Source: Corynebacterium gottingense (GTDB lineage: Bacteria; Actinomycetota; Actinomycetes; Mycobacteriales; Mycobacteriaceae). From it: DNA of 64,000 nt. Position 1 is the stretch's first letter. Every line of letters begins with the position of its first letter. Below, one piece after another: positions 1 to 8,216 of this stretch. Below the pieces are notes generated by a model. The model saw only the letters and a program-made list of their open reading frames with translations. It had not been told where the DNA came from and searched no databases. The stretch spans positions 186,001-250,000 of the forward strand of contig NZ_RDRE01000001.1 of assembly GCF_003693265.1 (NCBI RefSeq), given 5' to 3'. Both the position numbers and the translations under genes were made by a program.

Positions 1-222
1 CAGGAGATCCACACCGTCGGTCAGCTCGCAGAGTGCACCGAGTCCGAGCTGCTGGACATCCGGAACTTCGGCCAGAAGTCCATCAACGAGGTCAAGATCA
101 AGCTCGCTTCGCAGGGCCTGACCTTGAAGGATGCTCCGGAAGATTTCGACCCGACGCAGATCGAGGGCTACGATGCCGAGACCGGCGACTTCGTCGATCC
201 CAGCGGGGATGAGACCGAGTAA
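1..222 (+). CDS. rpoA: RNA polymerase alpha subunit, C-terminal end (partial)
   Basis: The window opens inside this gene in frame 1; 73 codons remain before TAA. The visible residues are the end of the alpha C-terminal domain, the helix-hairpin-helix part that touches UP-element DNA and activators ([25 protein letters not shown]), followed by an acidic tail ending GDETE. The downstream neighbour is rplQ, the usual order of the alpha operon. The start lies outside the window. Confidence 0.95.
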   Translation, partial: QEIHTVGQLAECTESELLDIRNFGQKSINEVKIKLASQGLTLKDAPEDFDPTQIEGYDAETGDFVDPSGDETE

Positions 223-288
223 CACTCGCGTAAAGCCGAGTAACACGTAAGAGCACGCGCTCAACTAACGCACACGAGGAGTACGAAA

Positions 289-765
289 ATGCCTACCCCT
301 AAGAAGGGTGCCCGTCTCGGAGGGTCCGCCAGCCACCAGAAGCACATTCTGTCCAACCTGGCTATCTCCCTCTTCCAGCACGGCGCAATCAAGACCACCG
401 ACGCGAAGGCACGCATGCTGCGTCCCTACGCCGAGAAGCTGATCACCAAGGCAAAGAAGGGCACCGTGGCAGACCGCCGCGCAGTCGCCGCTGAACTGCC
501 GAACAAGGAGATCGTTGCTTACCTGTTCAACCAGCTCGCGCCCCTGTTTGAGGGCCGCGAGGGCGGCTACACCCGCTCCATCAAGCTGGAGAACCGCGCG
601 GGCGACAACGCCCCGATGACACAGATCTCGCTCGTCCTCGAGCAGACCGCGTCCACGGAGGCTGAGCGCACCGCACGCGCTGCCGCTTCCAAGCAGGCAG
701 ACGCCGAGGCAGCCGAGTCCGCTGAGGCTCCGGCAGCCGAAGAGGCTGAGTCCGAGGAGAAGTAG
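289..765 (+). CDS. rplQ: 50S ribosomal protein L17
   Basis: Structural protein of the large ribosomal subunit. The N-terminal [12 protein letters not shown] and the segment around residues 20-60 ([30 protein letters not shown]) are typical L17. Residues from about 118 on form an Ala/Glu-rich acidic tail, common in actinobacterial L17, giving 158 aa against about 120 in Escherichia coli. An RBS (GAGGAG) lies 8 bases before the ATG. The gene follows rpoA by 66 bp, is probably cotranscribed with it, and is closed by the terminator at 806-834. Confidence 0.97.
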   Translation: MPTPKKGARLGGSASHQKHILSNLAISLFQHGAIKTTDAKARMLRPYAEKLITKAKKGTVADRRAVAAELPNKEIVAYLFNQLAPLFEGREGGYTRSIKLENRAGDNAPMTQISLVLEQTASTEAERTARAAASKQADAEAAESAEAPAAEEAESEEK

Positions 766-805
766 GACTAGCCACGGCTAGCTCCCGCGCCTCCGGGCCC
801 GCGGC

Positions 806-834
806 GGCCCCTCCCGATTCGTTCGGGAGGGGCC
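806..834 (+). terminator. Rho-independent terminator after rplQ
   Basis: A perfect 12-bp stem (GGCCCCTCCCGA at 806-817 paired with 823-834) closes a 5-base loop and is followed by GTTTTG. It sits 41 bp after the rplQ stop and ends the alpha operon. Confidence 0.9.
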
Positions 835-887
835 GTTTTGCGCGTTCCGGGCCCGTTTCGCGCGGTGTGTTCGCGGTGTGTTTCGGT

Positions 888-956
888 AGATACCGATAGT
901 AAGAACCCGATAAGGCCGTTTTGGGGCGTCTCTTCGGGGTCTTAGTATCGGTATCT
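888..956. repeat. Long imperfect inverted repeat between rplQ and truA
   Basis: Positions 888-910 and 934-956 are complementary over 23 bases with only two mismatches (outer 11 bases AGATACCGATA / TATCGGTATCT are perfect), leaving a 23-base loop. It lies after the rplQ terminator and 90 bp before the truA start and has no T-run, so it does not look like a second terminator. Nothing else in the 766-1046 gap looks coding. Confidence 0.75.
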
Positions 957-1046
957 GCGGTGGCGGGGCTGGTGATGGGCCGGCGGCGGGGCCGGCGGCG
1001 GGCACGCCGCGCGGCCGCGCCCGCGCTGTTTGCTAGCCTTATGCGA

Positions 1047-1898
1047 ATGAACGACGCAGCGCAGCACGACCCGGACCTGATGCGGGTGCGGCTGGACATC
1101 GCGTACGACGGCACACAGTTTCACGGTTGGGCTCGGCAAACGTCGGGCGTGCGCACCGTGCAGGCCACCATTGAGGACGCGTTGTCGCTGGTTCTGCGCA
1201 CGCCGATCACGCTCACCGTCGCTGGCCGCACCGACGCCGGCGTCCACGCCACCGGCCAGGTCGCGCACGCCGACATCCCGCGTGCCTCGCTCGAGCAGCG
1301 CTCGCTCGGCGGCGACCCGACGCGCCTGGTGCGCCGCCTGGCCAAGCTCCTTCCGGAGGACGTGCGCGTCTTCGGGGTCCGCGAGGTCAACTCGCTTTTC
1401 GACGCCCGCTTCGCCGCCCTTTCTCGCTCCTACACCTACAAGGTGACCACCAACCCGGCGGGTGCGGTGCCGACCCGGCGCACCGACATCGCCGTGTGGC
1501 CGAAGCCAGTGGACCTCGCGCGCGTGCAGGAGGCGGCGTCGCAGCTGGTGGGGCTGCACGACTACGCGGCATTTTGCAAGCCGAAGGAGCACGCGACGAC
1601 GATTCGGCAGGTGCAGGAGTTTGGGTGGGCGGAGACGTCGGCAAGCGTGCTCGAGGCGCGCATCACCGCGGACGCCTTTTGCTGGAACATGGTGCGCGCG
1701 CTGGTGGCAGCGTGCCTGACGGTGGGGGAGGGGCGTCGTGAAGCGGAGTGGGTCACGGGGCTGCTCGGGGAGCGCGCGCGGAACCCGGAGGTTCCGCTGG
1801 CGCCGGCGCGCGGGCTGACGCTGACGCGGGTGGACTATCCGCACGAGAGCGCGTTTGCGGAAAGAATCGCGACGACGCGCGACCGGCGCACACTGTAG
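1047..1898 (+). CDS. truA: tRNA pseudouridine(38-40) synthase TruA
   Basis: Converts uridines 38-40 of the tRNA anticodon arm to pseudouridine. The family core starts at MRVRLDIAYDGTQFHGWARQ, and the catalytic aspartate is in the motif GRTDAGVHATGQ. I chose the ATG at 1047: a -10-like hexamer TAGCCT at 1034-1039 ends seven bases before it, as for leaderless starts elsewhere in the window. The frame is open upstream to 921 and an ATG at 1041 is possible. The product is 283 aa, normal for actinobacterial TruA. It follows rplQ as in many actinobacteria but is separated from it by a terminator. Confidence 0.92.
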   Translation: MNDAAQHDPDLMRVRLDIAYDGTQFHGWARQTSGVRTVQATIEDALSLVLRTPITLTVAGRTDAGVHATGQVAHADIPRASLEQRSLGGDPTRLVRRLAKLLPEDVRVFGVREVNSLFDARFAALSRSYTYKVTTNPAGAVPTRRTDIAVWPKPVDLARVQEAASQLVGLHDYAAFCKPKEHATTIRQVQEFGWAETSASVLEARITADAFCWNMVRALVAACLTVGEGRREAEWVTGLLGERARNPEVPLAPARGLTLTRVDYPHESAFAERIATTRDRRTL

Positions 1899-1948
1899 CG
1901 AACCCAAAGGCCTAGAATGCTAGCGAAGTATCAGAGCGAGGAGGAACG

Positions 1949-4120
1949 ATGACACCAGTTGCGGCCGCGTGGTTTGCCGTCCCGTTCTTCCTGCTGCCCG
2001 GGTTCCTGTTCAACCTCATCGCGGGCGCGAAGGGGCCGCGCGCGCTGGCTGCGGCGCTGCCGGTGAGTTTTGGCATCTTCGGCATGAGCGCCTGGGTGTG
2101 GGGGCTGACCTCGGCGCCGCTGGACCTGTGGACGCTCGGCGTGAGCCTGGTTGTCGCGTTCGCGACGGCGGCGGTGTGGCGGTACGCGTTTGCTCGCAAG
2201 GCGCGGCGCGGCGGTGCCGTGACGTGGCGGCGCGCGCTTTTCCCGGGGGACTGGCGCAAGGGCACCTTGCTGGACCTGTACTGGCTGCTGCCCACCGCGG
2301 GCGTGGTGGTTGGCGCGTGGCTGCTCATCAGCGAGCGCCTCGGCTGGCTCGTGCGCTCGCCGCACGGCGTGTACAACATCGTCCAGGGGTGGGACGTGCA
2401 GTGGCACGCCAACCTCGTGCGCTTCATCATGGATGAGGGGATTGCCTCGCCAACCAGGCTGGGCGAGCTGCAGAACGTGGAGACGCACGCGCAGCTGCTC
2501 TACCCGTCGGCGTTCCACACCGGCATCGCGATGTTTGGCAAGGTGGCCGGGCTGGACCCGATCCCTACGCTGAACATCGGCATGATTGTGCTGACGGGGC
2601 TGGCGCTACCGGCGACGGCGGCGTGCATGGCCTTTGCGTTCCTGCGTTCGCGCGGGCTGACCGCGCAGATTGCGGGCGGGCTCGCGGCGATCCTTGTGAC
2701 CGTCGCCCCGCAGCTCATCTGGGTCGGCGACTACGTGGGCATGTGGCCGTACCTGTTCGCCATGTCGCTGACCGGCATGGTCATCTGGCAGTTCGTGCGG
2801 GTCCCCGCCGAGCGCATCACGGCGCTGCCCGCGCTGGTGGGGCTGCTTGGCGTGCTCACCGCCCACCCGGCGGCGGTGACCGTGGTGGTCATCGGCGTGG
2901 GCCTGTACTGGCTGACCTCCACGCTGGTCGCGCCCGAGCGCGGCCGAATCAGCGATACGTTGTGGCTGGCGGCCCCGGGCATCATCGGCGCGGTGCTGTA
3001 CCTGCCGCAGGTGTTCGCCGGCTCGGCACAGGCCGAGGAGGTGTCGGGCTGGAAGCCCGTGGAGAGCGAGGACCTGGACAGCGGGTGGGCGGCCGCGTTC
3101 ACGATGGGCACCCGCCACGTGCACCAGCTGTTCCCGGGCTTCGACCCGACCGTGCTGCTGTGGCTGGCGGGGCTGGGCGCGGTGGCGCTGGTGGTGTGGC
3201 GCCGCCAAGTGTGGGCCCCGCTGTTCTACGCCATCTGGCTTGCCATCGCGGCGAACGCGCTCGCACCGGTGGGCGGCCCGCTTTCCGGGCTGCTCACGCT
3301 GGTGGGCAACCTGCACTACAACACGGCGCACCGCTTGATCTTCCCGGTGGCGCTGTCGGTGGCGGTCGGCGCGGCGATCGGGGTCGCGGTGATGATCCGC
3401 CTGTTCACGCTCGCGCCGGTGGCCGCGCGGCTGGGCTCCCGGGGGTGGGAGAAGGGGAGCGGGGTGGCGTCGATAGGCATTGCCCTGGTGCTTGCCCTGA
3501 TTGGCACGCCGATGGTGCAGGCCGGCGCTGTGGACGGCGAGCGGCGCGCGTTTGACGGCGGGCGCAATGATGACCGCATGGTTGATGATGATGACCTCGC
3601 CGCCTGGGATTGGCTGGCCACCCAGCCCGCGGCGTGGAACGGCACGATCATGGGCGATCCGGCCGACGGCCACTCGTGGGCCTACGCGTACAACGGGCTG
3701 CCCACGCTGTCGCGCCACTACCTGTGGCCGACCGGCGGGCTGGGCTCCAACATGGACATCACCTACTGGGCCGCCCGCGAGATCGGCGAGGGCCTGCGCG
3801 GCGACCCGACCGCGAAGAACATCGTGGACGAGGGCGCGGAGGCGCTGAACATCAAGTTCTACATGCTCAGCCCGGGCGCGTTCTGGCCGATCCAGCTGGA
3901 GCGCCTGCAGATGCAGCGCGGCTTCTGGACCTCGCGTGGCCTCACGCCCGTCTATCGCAAGGGCGATGTGGTGATCTTTGCCGTCAACGAGCAGTTCTCC
4001 CGCGCTGAGCTCGAGGGCATGATTAACGACGCCCACGAGCACGGCTCCGACACGCTCTACCAGCTCGAGCCCGCGAACGGCGGGGCGGGTTACGCTGCGG
4101 GGGCAGCGCCTTTGCAGTAG
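1949..4120 (+). CDS. Large polytopic membrane protein (DUF6541-like)
   Basis: A 723-aa protein with about a dozen hydrophobic segments over residues 1-500, starting directly with a membrane helix (VAAAWFAVPFFLLPGFLF). A C-terminal part of about 190 residues is soluble and probably extracytoplasmic (GDPADGHSWAYAYNG, LSRHYLWPTGG). This layout resembles the DUF6541 membrane proteins of corynebacteria and mycobacteria, which look like GT-C glycosyltransferases, but I see no motif that fixes a function. An RBS GAGGAGG lies 7-9 bases before the ATG. It sits between truA and eccB; a link to cell wall glycan assembly or to secretion is only inference. Confidence 0.8.
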   Translation: MTPVAAAWFAVPFFLLPGFLFNLIAGAKGPRALAAALPVSFGIFGMSAWVWGLTSAPLDLWTLGVSLVVAFATAAVWRYAFARKARRGGAVTWRRALFPGDWRKGTLLDLYWLLPTAGVVVGAWLLISERLGWLVRSPHGVYNIVQGWDVQWHANLVRFIMDEGIASPTRLGELQNVETHAQLLYPSAFHTGIAMFGKVAGLDPIPTLNIGMIVLTGLALPATAACMAFAFLRSRGLTAQIAGGLAAILVTVAPQLIWVGDYVGMWPYLFAMSLTGMVIWQFVRVPAERITALPALVGLLGVLTAHPAAVTVVVIGVGLYWLTSTLVAPERGRISDTLWLAAPGIIGAVLYLPQVFAGSAQAEEVSGWKPVESEDLDSGWAAAFTMGTRHVHQLFPGFDPTVLLWLAGLGAVALVVWRRQVWAPLFYAIWLAIAANALAPVGGPLSGLLTLVGNLHYNTAHRLIFPVALSVAVGAAIGVAVMIRLFTLAPVAARLGSRGWEKGSGVASIGIALVLALIGTPMVQAGAVDGERRAFDGGRNDDRMVDDDDLAAWDWLATQPAAWNGTIMGDPADGHSWAYAYNGLPTLSRHYLWPTGGLGSNMDITYWAAREIGEGLRGDPTAKNIVDEGAEALNIKFYMLSPGAFWPIQLERLQMQRGFWTSRGLTPVYRKGDVVIFAVNEQFSRAELEGMINDAHEHGSDTLYQLEPANGGAGYAAGAAPLQ

Positions 4121-4124
4121 CCTG

Positions 4125-4162
4125 AAGCGGTCCGGTTCGGGGGAGCCGGGTTCAGACCGCTT
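4125..4162 (+). other. Hairpin in the eccB leader
   Basis: AAGCGGTC (4125-4132) pairs perfectly with GACCGCTT (4155-4162), followed directly by the GA-rich ribosome binding region of eccB. It could act as a weak terminator for the upstream gene or as an attenuator of eccB; there is no T-run. Confidence 0.4.
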
Positions 4163-4177
4163 GAGGGGGATGCACAC

Positions 4178-5473
4178 ATGGCGCGCTTGCTGCCAACGAC
4201 AAAGACGCAGGTGTCCGGGCACCGGTTCCTGCGGCGCAGAGTAGAACACGGCCTGATTCTCGGCGACATCCGCATGATCCACGACCCGCTGTCCTCGCGC
4301 CGCCGCGCGATGATCTTCGGCCTGGTGGCGGTGCTGATGATCTCGGGCGTGATGGGGCTGTTTGCGTGGATGCGTCCGAACCCGGACCCGGGCGAGGCGG
4401 CGGTGATCCGCGCTGCGGACGGCAGCCTGTTTGCGCGCGTGGACGACACCGTGCACCCAGTGACCAACCTGACCTCTGCCCGCCTGATCGTGGGCGGGCC
4501 CGAGGAACCGGTGCGCGCGGGCGACGAGCACCTGGCTGCGCTTGCCCGGGGCGTGCCGGTGGGGATCGGGGTCGCGCCGTCCGTGTTCGCCCCAGAGGAC
4601 GCCGAGGACACGCACTGGTCGGCGTGCACCGCGCCCGGCGACGCCGTCGTGGTGCGCGCCGTGCCCGCGCAGGCGCCCCTGCTTGCCGAGGACACCGCGC
4701 TCCTCGCCGAAGTCGACGGCCGCGAATGGCTGGTCACCCGCGACGGCCGCACGCAGTTGCCGCCGCCGGCCACGCCGGAAGGCCGCGTGATTCGCCGCGG
4801 GCTCGGCATCGACGCCACCACCCCGCGCTGGCGCCCGCCCGCCCCGGTCCTCGGCGCGCTCCGCGAGCACCCGCCGTTCGCCCTACCCAACCCACTGCCG
4901 CGCGTGATCCGCACCGGCACTAGCGACTGGGCGGAAACCTCCCGGGGCGTGCAGGAAATCACCAGCGCCCAGGCGCAAATGCTTATCGACGCCGGCGCCA
5001 TCCCCTCCGAACTCACACCCCAAGCAGTCGCCGACCGGCCCGACGCCGAGCCCCCGGTGGACATCCGCCTGCCAGCCAGACTCGTCCGCTTCCTCGACCC
5101 GGCGGGCGCGGTTGCCGGAGCAGATGCGGCTGATGGCTCTGATGCCGCTGATGGAGCGCTTGCGACCTGCGCCACCGAAGGTGGCGGGGCCGCTCACCTG
5201 CCTGCGAGCGAAGCACTCGAGGGGAGTGTGTTGCTGTCCGGTGAGGGCCCCGCCACCCGCTTCGCGGGCCTCCCGAGTGGTGCGGTGGCCGTGGACACTG
5301 GGCACGGCTACCACGTCGTGGACCAAACCGGGCTGCGCTACGAGGCGCCCGACGCGGGCACGCTGGAGACCGTGGGCGCTGCGCGGACCGAGCAGGTGCC
5401 GTGGTCGATCGTGCAGCTGCTGCCGGCGGGCGAGCGGCTTACTCGCGAGGCCGCGCTGACAGCGACCTACTAG
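4178..5473 (+). CDS. eccB: Type VII secretion core component EccB (ESX-4 type)
   Basis: EccB is a core membrane subunit of the type VII (ESX) secretion complex, with a short cytoplasmic N-terminus, one membrane helix and a large periplasmic domain. All three are visible: the N-terminal block TKTQVSGHRFLRRRVEHGL (residues 8-26) typical of EccB, one hydrophobic helix at about 45-64, then a periplasmic part with the repeat-type motif RLIVGGPEEP. Length 431 aa is slightly short for the family. GAGGGGG precedes the ATG. It faces mycP and eccD on the other strand. An exact copy of the 13-mer GCTTATCGACGCC lies inside at 4981. Confidence 0.93.
   Translation: MARLLPTTKTQVSGHRFLRRRVEHGLILGDIRMIHDPLSSRRRAMIFGLVAVLMISGVMGLFAWMRPNPDPGEAAVIRAADGSLFARVDDTVHPVTNLTSARLIVGGPEEPVRAGDEHLAALARGVPVGIGVAPSVFAPEDAEDTHWSACTAPGDAVVVRAVPAQAPLLAEDTALLAEVDGREWLVTRDGRTQLPPPATPEGRVIRRGLGIDATTPRWRPPAPVLGALREHPPFALPNPLPRVIRTGTSDWAETSRGVQEITSAQAQMLIDAGAIPSELTPQAVADRPDAEPPVDIRLPARLVRFLDPAGAVAGADAADGSDAADGALATCATEGGGAAHLPASEALEGSVLLSGEGPATRFAGLPSGAVAVDTGHGYHVVDQTGLRYEAPDAGTLETVGAARTEQVPWSIVQLLPAGERLTREAALTATY
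4981..4993 (-). repeat. Dispersed 13-mer GGCGTCGATAAGC (first of 11 exact copies)
   Basis: Exact copies on the minus strand (reading GCTTATCGACGCC on plus) start at 4981, 16713, 20073, 29228, 37012, 46201, 48628 and 53364. Exact copies on the plus strand start at 12443, 21590 and 28355. One-mismatch copies start at 7191, 10439, 36770, 49733 and 63414; looser forms are at 3466, 9085, 51421 and 58173. Copies occur in genes of either sense (often read as Leu-Ile-Asp-Ala), in an intergenic stretch (28355), and across the alr stop codon (21590). A given 13-mer is expected about 0.002 times in 64 kb on both strands. Function unknown. Confidence 0.85.
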
Positions 5474-5486
5474 CAAGCAGCTTCTT

Positions 5487-5504
5487 ACTCTGCGGTGGCA
5501 GAGT
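5487..5504. terminator. Possible bidirectional terminator between eccB and mycP
   Basis: A perfect 7-bp stem ACTCTGC / GCAGAGT with a 4-base loop lies in the 77-bp gap between these convergent genes. The flanks carry only short T or A runs, so this is a weak call. Confidence 0.35.
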
Positions 5505-5550
5505 GGATTCGGCCTAAAACCAGCACCCCGGCCCGCCTCAGCCCGACCAG

Positions 5551-6744
5551 CTAGTTACGCTGCCGCCGCATCCCACGAAGCCCACGCAGCCGCGCCACCC
5601 CAACCAGCGCGATGAGCAGTAGGGAAGCGGCGAGGAGGACTTGGCCCAGCCGGCCGACGGACGGTGAGGTGTGTTCGGTGGCGGGGGTGAGGGTGAGTGG
5701 TGGGGCGTCGAGAAGCGATTGAGTCTCGAGCTGGGTCACGGCGGCGTATGGGTCGAGTGCGCCGCCACTGGGCTGGGATGCGGCGTAGAGGTGTGCGCGC
5801 AGCTCGGCGGGGCCCAGGTGCGGGTGGCGCTGCTTGAGCAGGGCCGCGGCACCGGTGACGGCGGGAGCGGCGAAGCTGGTGCCCGCGTAGGGGGCGGGGC
5901 CGTTGCTGCCCACGGTGCCGGTGGCAAAGCCGGTGCCATCGGAGGACAGCGCCAGCGGGACCGTGCCCGCCGCGGAGAGCGCGGGGCCCGGGATGCGGAT
6001 GGAGTATCCCGCCAGGTCGTGGGCGGTGTCGCGCGCGCTGACGGCGAGCACGGTGGGCGAGTGCGCGGGGTAGACGGCGAAGCCCTGCTTGCACTCGCCG
6101 GATTCGTTGCCGGCGGCGGCGACAACGAGCACACCTTCGGCTTCGGCGCGGGCGAGTGCGGCGTCGAGCGGGCCGGTGTCGATGCGCGCCGCGAGCTCCG
6201 GCGGTTGGCAAGATACGACAGAGGCGTTGATGATGTGGGCGCCTTCGTCGATGGCGTTGTGGATGGCGCTGGCTAGCGTAGCGAGCGATCCCGCGGTGGG
6301 GTCCTCGCCCTCCTGCGCGTGGTCGCGGTAGTGCGCGGAGGTCTGCCGGATGGAGATGAGCTCGGCGTCGGGCGCCACACCCAGCTCCGTTCCGGCGATG
6401 ATGCCGGCGACGACGGTGCCGTGCGAGTCGCAGTCGCGAAGCGGGTCGGGGTCGTCTTGGTCCACAAAGTCGCGGCCCGGCCGCAGCTGGTCCAGCTGCG
6501 GGTGTGGGTGCACGCCGGTGTCGATGACGGCTACGCGCACCCCGCGCCCGGTGGCAAATGCGTGTGCTTTGGCCAGCGGATCGGTCGCATCGAGCCGCGC
6601 GCGTTCGTCCGCGGTGCGCGCGGGAGGCGGGGGTGCGTGGACGGGAACCGTGCAGTCATAGTCCTGGGCGTGTGCAGGCGGGACAAACGTCACCGGGGTG
6701 GCGACACAGAGCGCGACCCCCGCGGCCCAACTGATGCGGCGCAT
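5551..6744 (-). CDS. mycP: Mycosin, subtilisin-like protease of the ESX locus
   Basis: Membrane-anchored S8 serine protease that associates with type VII secretion complexes. Visible parts: a signal peptide (residues 1-26, ending AHA), the catalytic triad Asp75 (VIDTG), His108 (DSHGT) and Ser290 (GTSFAAP), the oxyanion Asn213 (AAGNESG), and a C-terminal membrane helix at about 365-385 followed by a basic tail. Length 397 aa fits mycosins. It lies 3 bp after eccD on the reverse strand, so the two are certainly cotranscribed, opposite to eccB and eccC. Confidence 0.94.
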   Translation of the reverse strand: MRRISWAAGVALCVATPVTFVPPAHAQDYDCTVPVHAPPPPARTADERARLDATDPLAKAHAFATGRGVRVAVIDTGVHPHPQLDQLRPGRDFVDQDDPDPLRDCDSHGTVVAGIIAGTELGVAPDAELISIRQTSAHYRDHAQEGEDPTAGSLATLASAIHNAIDEGAHIINASVVSCQPPELAARIDTGPLDAALARAEAEGVLVVAAAGNESGECKQGFAVYPAHSPTVLAVSARDTAHDLAGYSIRIPGPALSAAGTVPLALSSDGTGFATGTVGSNGPAPYAGTSFAAPAVTGAAALLKQRHPHLGPAELRAHLYAASQPSGGALDPYAAVTQLETQSLLDAPPLTLTPATEHTSPSVGRLGQVLLAASLLLIALVGVARLRGLRGMRRQRN

Positions 6745-6747
6745 CGG

Positions 6748-8034
6748 TCACAGCCCCCGAATCATGGAAAACGCGCCGGTCAGGTGCACGGCCAGCGGGA
6801 TCGCCGCGATGATGGCCGCGGTTTCGGCACGCTCGAACCACACGACGGTGGTCGGCTCGAGCTCGGGCACGCGCGGGATCCACAGGCTCGCCGTCGCTGC
6901 CACCAGTGCCAACAACACGGCGAGCGCGATGCACACCGGGTGCGGGTGGGCACTGCGTGCGACGGCGACGGCGCAGGCCAACACCGCCCCGAGCGCCGCG
7001 GCGGTGAGCGCGGTCCGCGGCACCGGGTAGTGATTGCGCCCCGCGTAGATGGCCAGCGCGCCCGCGGTGCACACCGCGAAGGCGAACGGCCAGGCCCCGC
7101 CGTCCCACACGGTCGCGAGTATCGACGGCACCAGGCAGGCCGCCACCGCGCAGGAGATCGCGGCAACGATGGTCACAGCACGGGCACTTCGCTTATCGAC
7201 GTCCACCTGGTACCCGTCCGCGGTGGTAAACGCTTCGCCGGCGGTGGGCACGCGCGGCACCTTCAGCCCGGCGGCGCGGGTGGCGATGGCGGGCGTGGAA
7301 AGCACTGCGATGAGGCAGGCGAGGACGGCGAGCGCCGCGGGCGCGTGGCGCGCGGGCAACCACGCGCCGCACGCCCCCGCGCTGAGCAGCACGGCCAGCG
7401 CGGCGGTGAGCGTCGCCGGGAAGGTGGCGGCCAGCCCGGTGACGGCGCCGCCGATGAGCAGCACGCACGCGGTGGCGGCACCGGCAAGCACCCCCAGCGC
7501 CGGGTCGGCACCACCGCCCCACTGCGCGGGCTCGCCCGCCACCCAGAGGGCGACGGCGGTTCCGGCCAGCGCGGGTAGCGGTGCGAACAGAGACTGCGAA
7601 CCGGTGCCCATGGCGAGAGCGAACAGGGCGAGCACGCCCAGTCCGAGCGCGACTGGGGTGGACACGAACATGCCGGCCACCACGGCGAGTCCGGCGCAGC
7701 CGGCGAAGGAGGCGAACACGCTCAGCCCGCGCGTATCCCGGGCACCGGCGGCGGCCACGTCGAGGGACTCCGCGGCGTCGCGCACCATGGGCGGTTCGGT
7801 GACCTCTTGGGGTCGGAGGACGGCGACGCTGCCGTCGCGAAGCTTCAGCTTGTGCAGCGGCGTCACCATGTCCAGGGGCTCGCCGCCGACGGTGGTGGCC
7901 TCCCACGGGCGATGGATGCGCGGCAGCTCCACATACGTGGCGAGTTCCGGGAGGATCTCCGCGAAGGTGGACGAGGTGGGAAGCGTCAGGTCGATGTCGC
8001 GGTGGAACGAGACGGCGCTGACGCGGACGGTCAT
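6748..8034 (-). CDS. eccD: Type VII secretion integral membrane protein EccD
   Basis: EccD forms the membrane pore ring of ESX systems. The product has an N-terminal ubiquitin-like domain (residues 1-85, starting MTVRVSAVSFHRDIDLTLP) followed by about eleven hydrophobic helices to the C-terminus. I start at the ATG at 8034, which matches the family N-terminus; the reading frame is open to 8196 but that part is not EccD-like. At 428 aa it is of usual length for ESX-4 EccD. A one-mismatch copy of the 13-mer repeat lies at 7191. Confidence 0.92.
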   Translation of the reverse strand: MTVRVSAVSFHRDIDLTLPTSSTFAEILPELATYVELPRIHRPWEATTVGGEPLDMVTPLHKLKLRDGSVAVLRPQEVTEPPMVRDAAESLDVAAAGARDTRGLSVFASFAGCAGLAVVAGMFVSTPVALGLGVLALFALAMGTGSQSLFAPLPALAGTAVALWVAGEPAQWGGGADPALGVLAGAATACVLLIGGAVTGLAATFPATLTAALAVLLSAGACGAWLPARHAPAALAVLACLIAVLSTPAIATRAAGLKVPRVPTAGEAFTTADGYQVDVDKRSARAVTIVAAISCAVAACLVPSILATVWDGGAWPFAFAVCTAGALAIYAGRNHYPVPRTALTAAALGAVLACAVAVARSAHPHPVCIALAVLLALVAATASLWIPRVPELEPTTVVWFERAETAAIIAAIPLAVHLTGAFSMIRGL

Positions 8035-8170
8035 GCGCACGATGTGGTGCGCGGACGTGGCTACCAAGGTATAAACCCCCGTGAATCTGGCGCGGACCCC
8101 CATTTGCCGCGCGGTGGTGCCAAGTATGGCGTAAACTGCCGGGCACGTCCACAGCTCGGGGGCTGGTTCG

Positions 8171-8200
8171 GGGGAACCAGCGGCTGTGGCCAGCAACGAT
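8171..8200 (+). promoter_or_regulatory. Weak candidate ECF-type promoter upstream of eccC
   Basis: GGGGAACC at 8171-8178 is followed 18 bases later by CGAT (8197-8200), 17 bp before the eccC start. The -35 half equals that of the two stronger ECF-type sites at 12928 and 16438, but spacing and -10 differ. The 182-bp gap between divergent eccD and eccC (8035-8216) shows no other clear signal except TAAACT at 8132 and, on the reverse strand, TATACC near 8070. Confidence 0.25.
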
Positions 8201-8216
8201 AGGGGGGATTCGTCCC

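Noticed and set aside
2606..4870. 754-aa minus-strand open frame
   Set aside because: It runs antisense through the membrane protein and eccB, has Arg/His-rich composition typical of high-GC shadow frames and no domain.
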